A DNA stretch of 64,000 nucleotides from Clarkia xantiana subsp. parviflora (Eukaryota > Streptophyta > Magnoliopsida > Myrtales > Onagraceae): NCBI GenBank assembly GCA_036873135.1, contig JAPTYO010000020.1, positions 1,356,081 to 1,420,080 of the forward strand. The letters run 5' to 3'. Position numbers and translations under genes: made by a program. This document shows, in pieces, positions 11,901 through 26,579 of this stretch; the stretch's first letter is position 1, and each line of letters begins with the position of its first letter. The notes under the pieces were generated by a model. It saw only the letters and a list, made by a program, of their open reading frames with translations. It searched no databases and had not been told where the DNA came from.

Positions 11901-12567
11901 AGGTACTGATGATAAATGACACAAAAGCGCGGAGAATGAAAATGTATTTTTAGCTATTGATTCTATGTTGCGCGTTTACTTGCAGGGCAAGTTACTGTCA
12001 ACTCCGGCTACCAATGGCACGATACTTCCCGGAATCACTAGGAAAAGCGTCATAGACATCGCTCGTGATATGGGTTACACGGTACTCGAAATCTCTCTAA
12101 TTCCATGTATATTAATAAAGAAAAATTGTAACTATGATGTCGCGCGTGTTAAACTGTCAAAACCTTAAGGTGTTAAGTGACAACAAAATTAAAATGATTG
12201 GTTAGGTTGAAGAACGAGTTATTCCTGTGGAAGAAGTAATGGATGCGGATGAAGTTTTCTGCACGGGAACTGCAGTCGTGGTTGCGTCTGTCGGAAGCAT
12301 CACCTACAAAGATACGAGGTATGTCTAACGATTAGGCAACGTTTTTTTATTTTCGTCGTATCTATATAGAACTATTAGTAACATTTTTTAAGGTTGCTAA
12401 AAGTGCTTGTAGTGTTGAATGATAACTAATAGTTATTTGGTAATGTTTATAGGGTTGAGTTCAGGGAAGATGGTGTGCAGGGTTTGTGTAGGAAGCTGTA
12501 CAAAACACTTGTGGGGATTCAGATGGGTTTAGTTGAAGATAAGCGTGGATGGATTATGGAGATATAG
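7002..12567 (+). CDS. branched-chain amino acid aminotransferase, probably mitochondrial
   Basis: Exons: 7002-7109, 7293-7360, 10171-10354, 10960-11136, 11339-11470, 11581-11679, 11786-11902, 11986-12081, 12206-12318, 12453-12567. All phases join to give 402 residues, normal for plant BCATs. It is a PLP-dependent fold-type IV transaminase interconverting Leu/Ile/Val and their 2-oxo acids. Seen: [11 protein letters not shown] (~66-76), [15 protein letters not shown] across exons 3/4, [20 protein letters not shown], and the PLP lysine in [14 protein letters not shown] (K249). The C-terminal half has [11 protein letters not shown] and [16 protein letters not shown]. The first ~36 residues are rich in Ser/Arg/Lys with no acidic residue, as in mitochondrial presequences; plastid targeting is not excluded. 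Intron 2 (2.8 kb) and intron 3 carry transposons. The exon 4 acceptor lies directly on a TA repeat. Confidence 0.95.
8878..8910. repeat. (ATT)n microsatellite in BCAT intron 2
   Basis: About 10 ATT/TTA units within the large second intron. Confidence 0.85.
9461..10036. mobile_element. Mutator-like long-TIR foldback in BCAT intron 2
   Basis: Inverted termini of about 75-100 bp share AAGGTCTGAAATTTGA, TGTTAACC and TCTGAATTTTCAAAAGTTAA. The 10-bp flanks TAAGATTTTA (9451-9460) and TAATATTTTA (10037-10046) match at 9 of 10 positions, suiting a 9-10 bp target duplication. The core (9740-9915) is GC-rich, with CCACCACC/AATTGGTGGTGGCC motifs also found in the element at 57373. No real gene is inside. 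It sits upstream of exon 3 and is removed with the intron. Confidence 0.7.
10438..10808. mobile_element. non-autonomous hAT element in BCAT intron 3
   Basis: Starts TAGGGATG, ends CAGCTCTA, and is flanked by a perfect 8-bp direct repeat CATACCAT (10430-10437 and 10809-10816). The interior is built from GGTCC/GGACC and AACGGTTC-type motifs. It makes up over half of intron 3. Confidence 0.85.
10938..10959 (+). promoter_or_regulatory. TA-repeat 3' splice site of BCAT exon 4
   Basis: The acceptor AG (10958-10959) is the end of an uninterrupted (TA)n run, so there is no polypyrimidine tract. Plant introns tolerate UA-rich 3' ends. The exon 4 frame is intact, so the site is presumably used; it is length-variable by nature. 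Confidence 0.6.
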
Positions 12568-14007
12568 AAGAGCATTGATTTAGTTTATGGAAGTCATTTT
12601 TATTCTTGTTATTATCTACCATCATCCAATATAATTATCTTTAATTATGGTGTTAAAGAATCTTAAAAACGGTCATAAGTATTAGATTATGTTGTGATTT
12701 GGTGTCTCAATTTTATTTATTTAATGTCTGAAGTATAAAATGTGTTGTTTTTCACTTTTACGGTATGGTAACGTTATTTTAACTTATGTTGTGGTGTAAT
12801 AACTAACAGTAAAATTGAAAAGAAGCATAAACCATCTTGCAAAAAAAAAAAACACTAAATCACAATATAAAAAATAGTTGGGACTATGTGCCAAACAAGA
12901 AGCAACCTTCCTATTTTAGTATCCTACATTGCGACTGCAGTACTTACATTACATAACATTTCTTAAATGTGTCCCATTGTGTTTTTCTTAAGGTAAAAAT
13001 TGCTAAAATTATTTTACATTATATTCCTTAAAACTAGAGTGTACTTATTTATTTTTCAATAGTGCTTTCTTAAAATTAAGAAATGCAATAAGTGTTACAC
13101 ATTATTATATTTTAATCCATAATTAATCAATTTTATAACTTATTATGATAATATCTTATTAGTGATTGTTGGAGTTTAATAAATGTAGAAAGTAAGTAAA
13201 ACCATTAGAAAGAGTAAGTATTATTTAACTGAATTTTAACTTCTTCTTTTTTTTTTTCTGGCCATGAATTTTATCTTTAAAATATTACACAAAATGTATA
13301 TAAATATTATATCTGACAAATTTAAGAAATGTAGATTATTTAAAATTATAGTGGATGTAAAAAAATATAAAATAGATTTTTTGAGACTGTGCTAATGAGA
13401 TTGAGCTTAAGTTAGTAGTAGAATGTGGCCCATTGCGGCCCAATAGAACAGCCAAGGCGAAGCCTCCTTCCTATATTTGTATACACCGGGTGAACAGCTA
13501 ACCCCCACCAATTGGATTTAAAACAGCTAAAATCAACTTTTTGGAACTGTGTGCTTGTAAGCCGGGTGTATGCAATTTTTTATCTGAACTGAACACTCGA
13601 TGCAACTTGTGAAGAGAGAAGAACACATATTTGCCTACACCGGGTGTTTTACTGATCATATAGCTTCAAAAATCCAAACTAAGGAGGGTGTGTCATGTGT
13701 GTTTGTCAACCGGGAGCATCCAAATGAGCATCAAAACAAAGACAGTGTTTAGTGTTTACTTGTTTAGGTTTAGGCTCTCTTTTACGATACAATTATTTTT
13801 TATTTTTTTTCACGGCCATCATGATGGCTAGTCTAATTATGATGGAACAGTTTATATTATTACTCAATAAACATGGTATATTTAGATTATTTAGTATTAT
13901 TTTTTTTATAACGCTAACCCTTAAATTTCAATCACTTTCTTAATTTTTTTAATATCTACTTACATGTAGAAAAATCAAATTATCTAGTTACAATTATAAT
14001 AATATTA
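12568..14007. other. BCAT 3' flank and intergenic DNA
   Basis: The first ~100 bp is the likely 3' UTR. The rest is AT-rich. At 13424-13443 there are two GGCCCA(T/A) site II-like motifs, and CACCGGGTG occurs at 13485 and 13641. I see no gene that these could serve. Confidence 0.45.
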
Positions 14008-14290
14008 CTAGAAAAGGGGCACGCGCGTTGCACGTGCGGCTAATTCAACATCCATACAGAAGATTTTTTTATTAAGAACTGAATAGCCGTATAGAATGAC
14101 ATACATGAAAAAAAAAATTATAGCACTTGAAGAAAAGCTAGGAGCAGTAATGCAACCTCAGTCAAGAGGTACTCTACGAACTAATCACAAAGGAGCCTCT
14201 CGTATTATCCACTAAAACATTCTATTTCAACATAAATATCAGTAGAGATACATGGCTTACTCTCAGGTTCAAGATGTCAAGCAGAGAATT

Positions 14291-14411
14291 GATTAAGCAA
14301 TAGATAGTTCCAATTCATGATTTTTTATATTTTAAATCCTTCATACAACACTATCTATTGCTTTAAAATATAAAAAAAATCATGATTTGGAACTATCTAT
14401 TGCTTAATCAA
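14291..14411. repeat. near-perfect inverted repeat (hairpin)
   Basis: Arms of about 46-48 bp (14291-14338 and 14362-14411) share TAAGCAATAGATAGTTCCAA and differ only by small changes; the loop is about 25 bp. It lies inside the Helitron-like element, near its 3' end. RNA from either strand would form a long hairpin. Confidence 0.8.
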
Positions 14412-14644
14412 GTTTGGTATACTACTGACCAAAATAAAAAGTCTGGTATACTATCTTCTAAAGCACGCTGGTGGTATTAACTGGCATCTTCGCATACTAA
14501 AGCATCAAATAGAGTCTCAAATTTAGACAAGCTATTATCTATGCACAAGTGATGTATTTGTTAGAAGTTGGGAGACAACCCTCATACCTGCTTTATATTT
14601 TCGTCAGTCAGCATAAAAAAAAAAAATCAGGAGCAGACCTGAGG

Positions 14645-16262
14645 TTGGTTTCGACTTAGCTGAATGAGCAGATGCCTCGTCATTGTTCTTAGGAAGATCC
14701 TTAGAAGGTTCACCCCTTCTTTTAGTCAAATCCTTCTAAGGAGCAGCACTATTGGAAACCTAGCAGGTCTTGTAGCATCAACTTTGAGATTTGCAATCGC
14801 CTAGTCATGAACATTATTTAATCAGTCTCAAGTTGAAATAACAACCCTGCAACTAATAATGAAATAAGAACATGCAGACCCCAACAGTAATAATATATCT
14901 ATCAATGAGGTAACTATAGTATTTGTGGGTAACAAATAAATACCAAGACACTAACCTCATGGTGTGTAAGTGAAGCTTGGTGAGCATCCCAAACAGAAAT
15001 TACATTTGATTTTCTCTATTGATGATCATATACAAAAACTTTTAATAAATGTAATGAAGCTAATTTTCTTAAAACGTTTGTATAAAAGAAATTTAGTAGG
15101 TATACATATTATATACGTATACATATAAAAAAAATAGTTGGTAAATAATATAACATCTATATTATGATTCAATAGACACTCTAAATATCATTTTGTATCT
15201 TCTCACTTTTCGCTATGCAAATGTATTGAAAATGCTTTATAGAGAACCAAAACAGAATTATTCTACAAAGACAACACTTAGTCACCAACTACATACATGT
15301 TAATCAAAGCCTTGAAGAAGAATTTATCGTATCATTCAGATTTTAATTAGTAGGAATGTGTGAAAGTTCATATAATTTTATATACCTATCTCAAAGAGAA
15401 TTAGATATGAATTTAAATATAAGGTAACTATGAAAATGTTAATAAGTTCAACTTAAAGAGTCAAACAAGGTTCCTTATTACTTGAAAATTTAAATTATAT
15501 ACATATATAATAATGTGATTTGCTTACACACCAGTAGTACTTGTTCAAGATATCGCTGCTTCGATCATTGGGTAGAGCTTTTAGGACAAATTCTGAAGGA
15601 GAAAGCTCAAGCATGAAGCATTATGTACAGTAGTTTGGCTGGAATGCTTACACTTTTGTCATTTGCTTCATCTGGATCTGAAGTTGGAAAACATGATTAG
15701 AAAAACTCAATTATTTTTACCTACCTCTCTAACAGAAAAAATAAATGCTTCACCATTCAACACTCTGCAGCAATATCTCACACAGTTTTATGCAGCTTCT
15801 TAATATGGCTCCATTTAGGAGTCTGGTAGACCTAATAAGAAGCAAGAACAATACCCATCACCTGCATATGCAATTGAAGTACATTGCATATCATGGTTGG
15901 AAATAAGCTAAACATATTTATAGGACCACAATTTGTACAACCGAAGTTTGTTTCGTCGTGTTAGTAAAACAAAAAGCAAAGTATTATTAAAGAATGAGAG
16001 AATTTTTACAAGAGTGTATACATTCTGTATATTGTGAGTTTCCTATCAAATCCCAATATAAGATAATTAAGAAATCCATAAATGATATAGAGAATTAGCT
16101 TACCATGAAGTAACTGTTTAAATTGACACATTTCAGGATAAAACGAGCAACAACAAAATCAACATCTTTTATTGGCCTGTGAGGATAGATCTCTTGAACC
16201 AAAATCTTAAACATGTAATCTTCTTGTAGCACCTCGGAGAACATATGACAAAATGATGATAA
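14645..16262 (-). pseudogene. coding fragments inside the Helitron-like element
   Basis: Three minus-strand stretches look like former exons. Near 16262-16106 the frame reads VLQEDYMFKILVQEIYPHRP and continues through KDVDFVVARFILKC, followed by a GTAAGC donor. Near 15690-15540 the frames read SDPDEANDKSVSIPAKLLYI then, after a frameshift and stop, MLELSPSEFVLKALPNDRSS. Near 14770-14645 a basic segment reads LTKRRGEPSKDLPKNN. I do not recognise the family. Exon-like pieces with a frameshift within a Helitron-like element suggest captured, decayed host gene sequence. Confidence 0.35.
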
Positions 16263-17939
16263 ACCATAAAACACAACTTGAGTTGATGGTCATAATAATG
16301 GAAGAAAGTGATTACATGCTTAAAATATATCATAACCTCTTCATGATGTAGTACATTGGAAACGAGAAGGAAATAGAATAATGAAATTCAGTTTGAAAAT
16401 GGAACCTTTTGAAATGTCATGGTGTTTGAAACATTGTATTAACAGAGATAACAAATATAACAGTGTACTACTGTATAGCAAGATATCCAAACTTAACACA
16501 AGTAATAGATAAATCATCCATATTAGTAAACAAATAAAACACCAGTCATTTTTCTGTTTATAAACAGCAGTCACTGGAACATTTTGTCGAGCAGATAGTG
16601 TGCGTAAATGCGTAGTGGCTTGAATACACAAGTTTTTTACTGATCAACATGAATTTCTTAAAGTAAATATGAAAGAATATGTTTATTTCAGGTTAGTGGC
16701 TACCAATTTGGAGAGTCATATGAAAGTCAGTACATACTTACAAGATTTGGAAGCATAAGTTGTAGGGCAGTTGTAGGGTGGCTCTCTTCAGATGAAAATA
16801 CCGTCTTTTTCTCTATGCGGCGTTTGGGTGAAGGACAGCAGGAGAGTCTAATCGGTTAGAGCAGGTCATCTATTCTTTGAACTTGGATGAGGCAGAACAG
16901 ATGAAACTAATCAGAGATAACACAAATTATGGGTAATGAATTGGGTCAGATGGTTCAATTTTACCGGTGCCATTGAAGATGTCGATGGTTGAAAGAATCC
17001 GGAGTGAAGATGCGTACCTGCTGCTCGAGAGAAAGGGGCGTGCCTGCTGCTGGAGAGAAGAGACAGTCTGTGAGAAGTAGATTCTGTGTTGGAGTAGTGA
17101 ATATGTGGTTGAGCGCTACGACATACCACGAGTCAAGAGAACGACGAATCTGTGTTAAAGAAAGAGATGAAAGAATCGTAAGAATTAGGTAGGAAGAACA
17201 TGGTATTTTGTTTTGTGGAGAGTGGTGGCTGTTGATGGAGTAGTCATGTCTGTGGATCTCCAACCGGTGTCAATGTTGTGAAATGGAGGTGTGTTTATTT
17301 GTTTTGGCGCGAAGAGTGTTTGTGAGGACAAATTGTAGGTGAGGACAAATTGTAGGTGAGGACAAATTTGAATTTAGAGATTTTTATTTATGTAATAGAT
17401 TAACATATCTTTTGCATGTGAATTAATTTTTAGAATTAATGTATTAAAATAATATAAACTTTTTTGTAATTAATTTGCTACAATAATGTAAGTAACTTGT
17501 AAATCTCTTCGTGTCTATCATGAAAAAAATTGTTCTTAAATCAGAGTTTCTATTAAAAATCAATGACTATTTAATTATTGTAGTTTAAATTTAATAATAA
17601 TGATATGTATTAGTAGATAAAAGTAAATAAATATATTCACGTACATTGAAATTACATAATAAGATTATTTAATACTATAGATTATTCTTATACCATGTGG
17701 AGTATATACCATTTGAGCTAAAAAAAATCTTTAAACATAATCTTAATTTAAACATCAAAATGTCAATTTCATCACCAAACATAACTTAATCTAATCAAGC
17801 ATAATTGAATTTCTTATTACTAGCTCTCATTTAAGCAATGATTTTTTGTCTTAAATAACATTATATTACACACGTGGAAATGGAATAAGACAAACGGTTA
17901 GCATGTGATATGTTCTACTAGAAAGTAAATTTTGAAGAA

Positions 17940-18850
17940 GTGCCTACGTTTAGAAGGGTAGTGCCGCGCTAAAGGTAAAACATTTTCTTTAGAAAAGCTG
18001 TGTAAGAATCTTTACGCATGTTTGATGAATTGAGTCGTAAGGGGATTGATATATCTCCAAGTGTCCGTTTTGTAATAGTGTAGAAATGGTGGATTATGTG
18101 TTGTTGCATTGTCTTTGAACTAAGCCCGTTTGGTTTGGTGAAATAGAGATTCGTTGGAAACATGAAAATGTACCGACTTAACCCGATTTTGTGGAGGCAA
18201 TAGGGCTCAATGAGGAACGGGGCTGATTTGGTCTCTTTTAAAGATCCAAATGGACGTCACGACGTGGGATATATGGAAGGAAAGGCGTCAAGCCGTTTAC
18301 AAAAGGGACGTTCTGAAACCAAAGATAGTGGTGGATCATATCCGTCGTTTTAGTGCTGAATTGTTGAGTGCTCGAGGTCGTTGGATAGATAAGGGAGGGA
18401 AACAACGCCATGGAGCTGCAAGTCATTTGTGGTTTCGCCCACCAGGTGACACCATATCGATTTGTTGTGATGGCTCTTGGGTGCATAAAACAGGACGATG
18501 TGCAACTGGTGTTATTGCTGGGGATTGCAAGGGTAGGCTCATAGTGGGACGTCATTTCTCATGTCGAGATATCAATGCAGCAAATGTCAAAGCACTGACC
18601 ATATTACAAGCGGTGGAGTTGGCTGATTTTCACCGATGGGAGAAAGTAGTCATTGAATCGAATGCGGATTACATCGTTTGCAAAATCCGAGGAGAGGCCG
18701 CAATTTATTGGAAAATTGCTAACATCCTTAGTGTCGTTCGTCAAAAGAAAAGTCATATCCCAGAGATTCATTAGAAATTCATCTATAGAAATGCAAATCG
18801 ATGCGCGGATTAAATTGCTATTCTATTAAAAAAGAAGATGTGTCCTCCAA
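17940..18850 (+). pseudogene. LINE (non-LTR retrotransposon) 3' ORF relic: zf-RVT and RNase H-like
   Basis: Frames at about 17960-18200 give pieces of a zf-RVT region (CPFCNSVEMVDYVLLHC) broken by stops. 18250-18774 is an open 174-residue stretch with an RNase H-like domain starting at ISICCDGSWVHKTG (CDGSW motif) and ending at the degenerate ESNADYIV motif. After a stop the frame continues as NANRCAD, the usual C-terminal motif of this domain. Two acidic positions look lost (NVKAL in place of AEAL; SNA in place of SDS), so even the open part is probably inactive. The reverse transcriptase is absent. Confidence 0.75.
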
Positions 18851-19183
18851 ATTGAGATTCATTACCCCAATCTTTTATTATGTTACTTAACTATAGTCCG
18901 GACTAATATTATTTACTTAATTAATAAGTGATCATTATGCAACACTTTAAAACTTAGGGGCATTATTGCATTTAATAATGACGGCGGGAGCAGCACACAT
19001 GACACATGGCAGCATCTCCTCCCTTCATGACGCGCCAATTCATCTTCTTCCCAAACGTATACCACCGACTTTCGAATCGGCGTTACAGTTTACTCCGAGA
19101 TTAAGAACCGATGATGCTGAAACTTCGCAATTCAAGAGAAGCTCGATCGTAGCCGATTCCCGATTCCTTAATCCCCAGGGCAA

Positions 19184-22100
19184 ATGGCAACGGAGGATGG
19201 TTCTCGCCATAGCCAGGAAGATCGAAAGTTGAAGCTTTGGGGCATGTTCGTGTTCGGTCTCGTTGGGGCTGCCGCCACCACTTTCGCGGTCAGTCATTGC
19301 TTATCTACTGGCTATGAGATTTACCATCTGTTTAGAAACCAAGTGAATTGGTGTTGCTGAAGTCTTCAGGGTTTGATTTCACTTTCGTTGTACGTGATTG
19401 CTGTTACTTTGAATTTAGGGTTCGTAGATTGTCTAGGTCTCTGAAGATTGATAAAACGTTTTGATGGTCGTTTTCGGTATCAATTTTTGCAGATTTTGCA
19501 GCTGCGTCGAAATATCGATTTGTTCTATGCTGAGGTAGACTGTGTTACTTACTCTTGAATTTGTTTCTATGATTTGGTTCTCTATTGTCTCCATGGTTTT
19601 TGAGCTGCAGCCAGAATTTCATCGTTAGTGTAATTTTAAGAACCTAGAAACAGACCCAACTATAGGCCATGTTTTTAATCGTTGTCCCGGATTTAAAATG
19701 TTGATATTCGGTGTCCAACTGTTAGATTGGTTGATTTTTTTTTTTTCACTATAATGACTGATTTGGCGTTAAAATTGGCGTTTTAAGCAAAAAAAAAAAA
19801 AATGTTTTCAACTTTTCTGAAGTATATGATTTATTGCTTATGGTTTTAGCTTATTTGATGCTTAAAAAACATATTTTTGTTCAGTCAATCAGTCGAAAAA
19901 AGTAGAAATTAACCAATCTGATAGTTGATACACCGATTATCAACATTTTAAATCTGTATCAGCGATTAACAACATGACCTATAGGCTATAATTGATACTG
20001 TTTTTAGATTCTTAACCCTTTAATTTAAACCAAAGAAAGATTTTGAGTATAGTCTTTTGATTTTTAAGGAGCATACCTACTCTGAAACAATTTGAGCAGG
20101 TAACTGTAAATTGATGGCTAGTTTGCCGAAAAGAAAGATGGATTAACAGCAATTCAGCAAATGAAGAACACACTTTTCCCAATTCGATTTACATAAACCA
20201 CCTAAGCAAGCTGACAAGTCCATTTGATTACTCTTTTGTGGAAGATGAACAGGTCACAAGCATCACAAAAGGCTTCTCGAAGAGCTTATCAAGAAGAAGC
20301 GCGAAAGAGATACTATCAACACATGCAAGAGGAGTACGAAGAAAAGATGGAGCGAGTGGTGAGTTTATCATATAAATATTCACTACACAATTAACAGCCG
20401 TCAGGTTGTTCATCTAAAGAGATCCCATGTCATTACAAACAGAAACAAAATGCCATGCCATTTTCTGCTTCGCTTTGTCCAATTATTGCTCCACTTTTGG
20501 CCATGGATAATGTGTTATTTACATGTAGTGTTCATGCATATATCCATTGGCTGAGAAAACATGTGAGTTCTTCATTCATACTTAGACTGGAAACTGTTAG
20601 GTGCTGCAATGGATATTAGAATTTGATTTCTCAGCATGTCATGAAGAAATAGGGGATCTTTGCTATTGTACTAAGTTGATGATCTATGGTGATTATACTT
20701 TTTTGTGTGTAATAATGTTCTTAGCCTTCAAACTACATGACTTTTGTCTCAAATGACTTCCTTGCCACATTTATGCTTTTTTTTCTGGATACTTGTAGTT
20801 GTTGATTTAGTCGTGTTATCTCTCTGTAGGAGCGTATCAGACGAATGCAGAAAATCTTTAACCGAGAAAGGAACAAACATAAGAGAGCATATAACCGATG
20901 GAACGAAGATAGCAGTGGTGCATATGAACAGAAATTTTGGTGGGATGATTGGTATTATAATACCAATACATCGTCTTTTCGACATGAATGGAGCCGTCAC
21001 AGCGGAGCTCCGAGGAGTACTGCAAGCCATCATCCATTATCGCATCATTATTCGGTTCTCGGTCTTGATAGGTAACAAATGCCATACAAATTGTGCTAAA
21101 TTTCGATCATCTCAATCTAACATGAAGAGTGAGTTAGCAATTAAGCTGAATGTATCTGATATCCGATGCTGTTTGTTTCGATATAGGTCAAGAGAGGCAC
21201 CGTACACGGAAGCTGAGATAAAGGTATGATCTTTGATAAGGGAATGGAACCTAAAACTGTCTGTATTTTGACCTGAGTGTCAGTTTGGTGTCTCAATTTT
21301 AAACTGTTGATATTTGGTGTCCCACTTTTCAGTTTTGTGCTTATTTGGTTTTCCGTTAGTTTTTGGGTTAAATTTAAGAGAGTTACTTGAAAAGACAATT
21401 TTGCCTTTTTAAAAAAAAACCAACTGACAATTTGGGCACCCACCCACCTTCGACTCCGGCCACCCACCTCTAGCCACCCACCTCAAAATCGACTGGGAAT
21501 CAGCCGTAATCGGTCGGAATATGCCGTAAGTGGAGCTGCCTAACCCTAAATCGGCAGGAATATGCCGTAATCGGTCGGAACCCTTAGTCAATCGGAGTTG
21601 CTTAGCCGTAATCAGCCAGGATTGGCCGAAAATCGGTCGGAACCCTAAGCCCTAAATCGGCTGAAATTGGCTGGTCGGGGTACTTTTGGAATTTTGAAAA
21701 TTGGTCACTCACGTGACCATCACGTAATCAGATTTCGTCCAATTTAATCCAAAAATAGACGGAGACACCAAATAGCAACATATATGAAAATTCGGACAGT
21801 CATTCTAAACCTCAGACAGCAAACTGACACATGGGTCAAAATTGTACAGTTTTTAAGTTCACACTCACCACTGGTTCATTTACACGTTATAGAAAGTTGC
21901 ATGAAAGATCTCATGATACGTTAAATTCGGGTACGGTGTGTAATCTTAATTTGTTAACACTACAGAAAGCGTTTCGGGAAAAGGCAATGCAATTTCACCC
22001 CGACCAAAACCAGCATAATAAAGGTCAGTAGCTATTGCTTGCTTGTTGGCGAGGTTAAGTTTCATTTTACGCAAAATTAAGCTGGGATATCTATCTAATC

Positions 22101-22202
22101 CTGTTGTCATGATACATTGTTACAGAGGCTGCTGAGGCCAAGTTCAAGGAGATAATGACTGCATATGAGGCTATCAAGCAAGAACACAAGAACAAGTTTT
22201 GA
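19184..22202 (+). CDS. J-domain (DnaJ-like) protein with N-terminal membrane segment
   Basis: Exons: 19184-19288, 19493-19534, 20245-20358, 20830-21071, 21187-21223, 21966-22023, 22126-22202; 223 residues. The J domain is at the C-terminus (~160-220): HYSVLGLD, then EAEIKKAFREKAMQFHPDQN with HPD at 191-193, and AKFKEIMTAYEAIK. J proteins stimulate Hsp70 ATPase through HPD; no Gly/Phe region or zinc finger is present, so this is a type III (C) co-chaperone. Residues ~18-38 (LKLWGMFVFGLVGAAATTFA) form one hydrophobic segment, suggesting a membrane anchor; which membrane is unknown. The middle is highly charged (EEYEEKMERVERIRRMQ), with aromatic repeats around WWDDWYYN. Introns 2 and 5 contain foldback elements. 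The exon 3 acceptor (AAG at 20242-20244) is the least certain junction. The gene converges on squalene epoxidase. Confidence 0.87.
19633..20020. mobile_element. TIR foldback element in J-protein intron 2
   Basis: Left end TTTTAAGAACCTAGAAACAG and right end CTGTTTTTAGATTCTTAACC are inverted, and the inner parts also pair (TTTAAAATGTTGATA in each arm). It belongs to the same family as the elements at 21246, 31352, 36550, 53162, 55235 and 57303. It has no coding capacity. Confidence 0.65.
21246..21861. mobile_element. TIR foldback element in J-protein intron 5
   Basis: Inverted ends share AAAACTGT, ATTTTGACC and GTGTCAGTTTG. The centre (21420-21680) is GC-richer and contains repeated AATCGG/GCCGTAA motifs in both orientations. 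It is removed with intron 5. Confidence 0.6.
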
Positions 22203-22552
22203 AACCCGGACACGAGCGAAGGAGAAGATGTTAGTTCGGGTAGAGAAGCTAGAGATGTGACAAAACTAAACAAAACTAAGATTAATACACAGGATGATCC
22301 TATGTGATTAAATCATGTAATAGAATGTCAGCCCTATAAAGAAAGAGATTTGCAGATTCTGGCAAAACTAGCAAAATCAGATATTCATTAAGGAAGCATG
22401 TTCATACACTGACCCACTACTACCACCCAAAAGAATTACAAGCAATGAAAGAACCAACCAACCAACTGCATTTTAACTACAACAATGAACCCCTGACCTG
22501 TGATAGTGAACATTATACGTCGGTTTCTGGTTTTCGGGTTTAGAGTTTCGGG

Positions 22553-26276
<3,724 letters not shown>

Positions 26277-26493
26277 AATTGGAGCCTGGAGAATGCGGAC
26301 AAGGAAGAACTCTCGTGAAGCCACCAGAGAAGTTGCGCGCACCCTGAGCTTTTGCTGGATGCGGATGCGATTCTCTCACTTTCTCTCTCTTCTGTGCTTC
26401 GCTGTGAATGCCAACTTTTTTGGGCAGAGCGGAGGTGGTGAACAGTTGATTGGTGTCTTTGTCGATATGGTTTCGCGTGACAGCGCATCACCA

Positions 26494-26501
26494 CATTTTA
26501 T
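26494..26501 (-). promoter_or_regulatory. TATA box of the squalene epoxidase gene
   Basis: TATAAAAT on the minus strand, about 220 bp upstream of the start codon, predicts a 5' UTR of about 190 nt. Confidence 0.55.
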
Positions 26502-26579
26502 ACATCCGGTGGGGACCGAGTCTCTCTGTGCCTCTCTCATCACATGACCTGCCAAACGGCACCTTGTTTTTTTCTAAAA

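Larger units (their letters stand above)
14008..17380 (-). mobile_element. Helitron-like element, non-autonomous
   Basis: On the minus strand the 3' terminus reads GCACGTGCAACGCGCGTGC (a GCACG/CGTGC hairpin), then CCCTTTT, then CTAG followed by host T: a Helitron-type end at 14008. The proposed 5' terminus at 17380 reads TCTCTAAATTC on the minus strand and is preceded by A, fitting insertion between A and T. The 3' end is well supported; the 5' end is inferred. No Rep/helicase was recognised. The interior carries minus-strand coding fragments with splice-like borders (see separate entry). Confidence 0.55.

Noticed and set aside
18250..18774. Host RNase H-like gene
   Set aside because: It is preceded by a broken zf-RVT region, followed by in-frame continuation after a stop, and has lost acidic residues; it is a LINE relic.
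20744..21229. 161-residue plus-strand frame and its antisense partners
   Set aside because: Out-of-frame shadow of J-protein exons 4 and 5, reading through introns.
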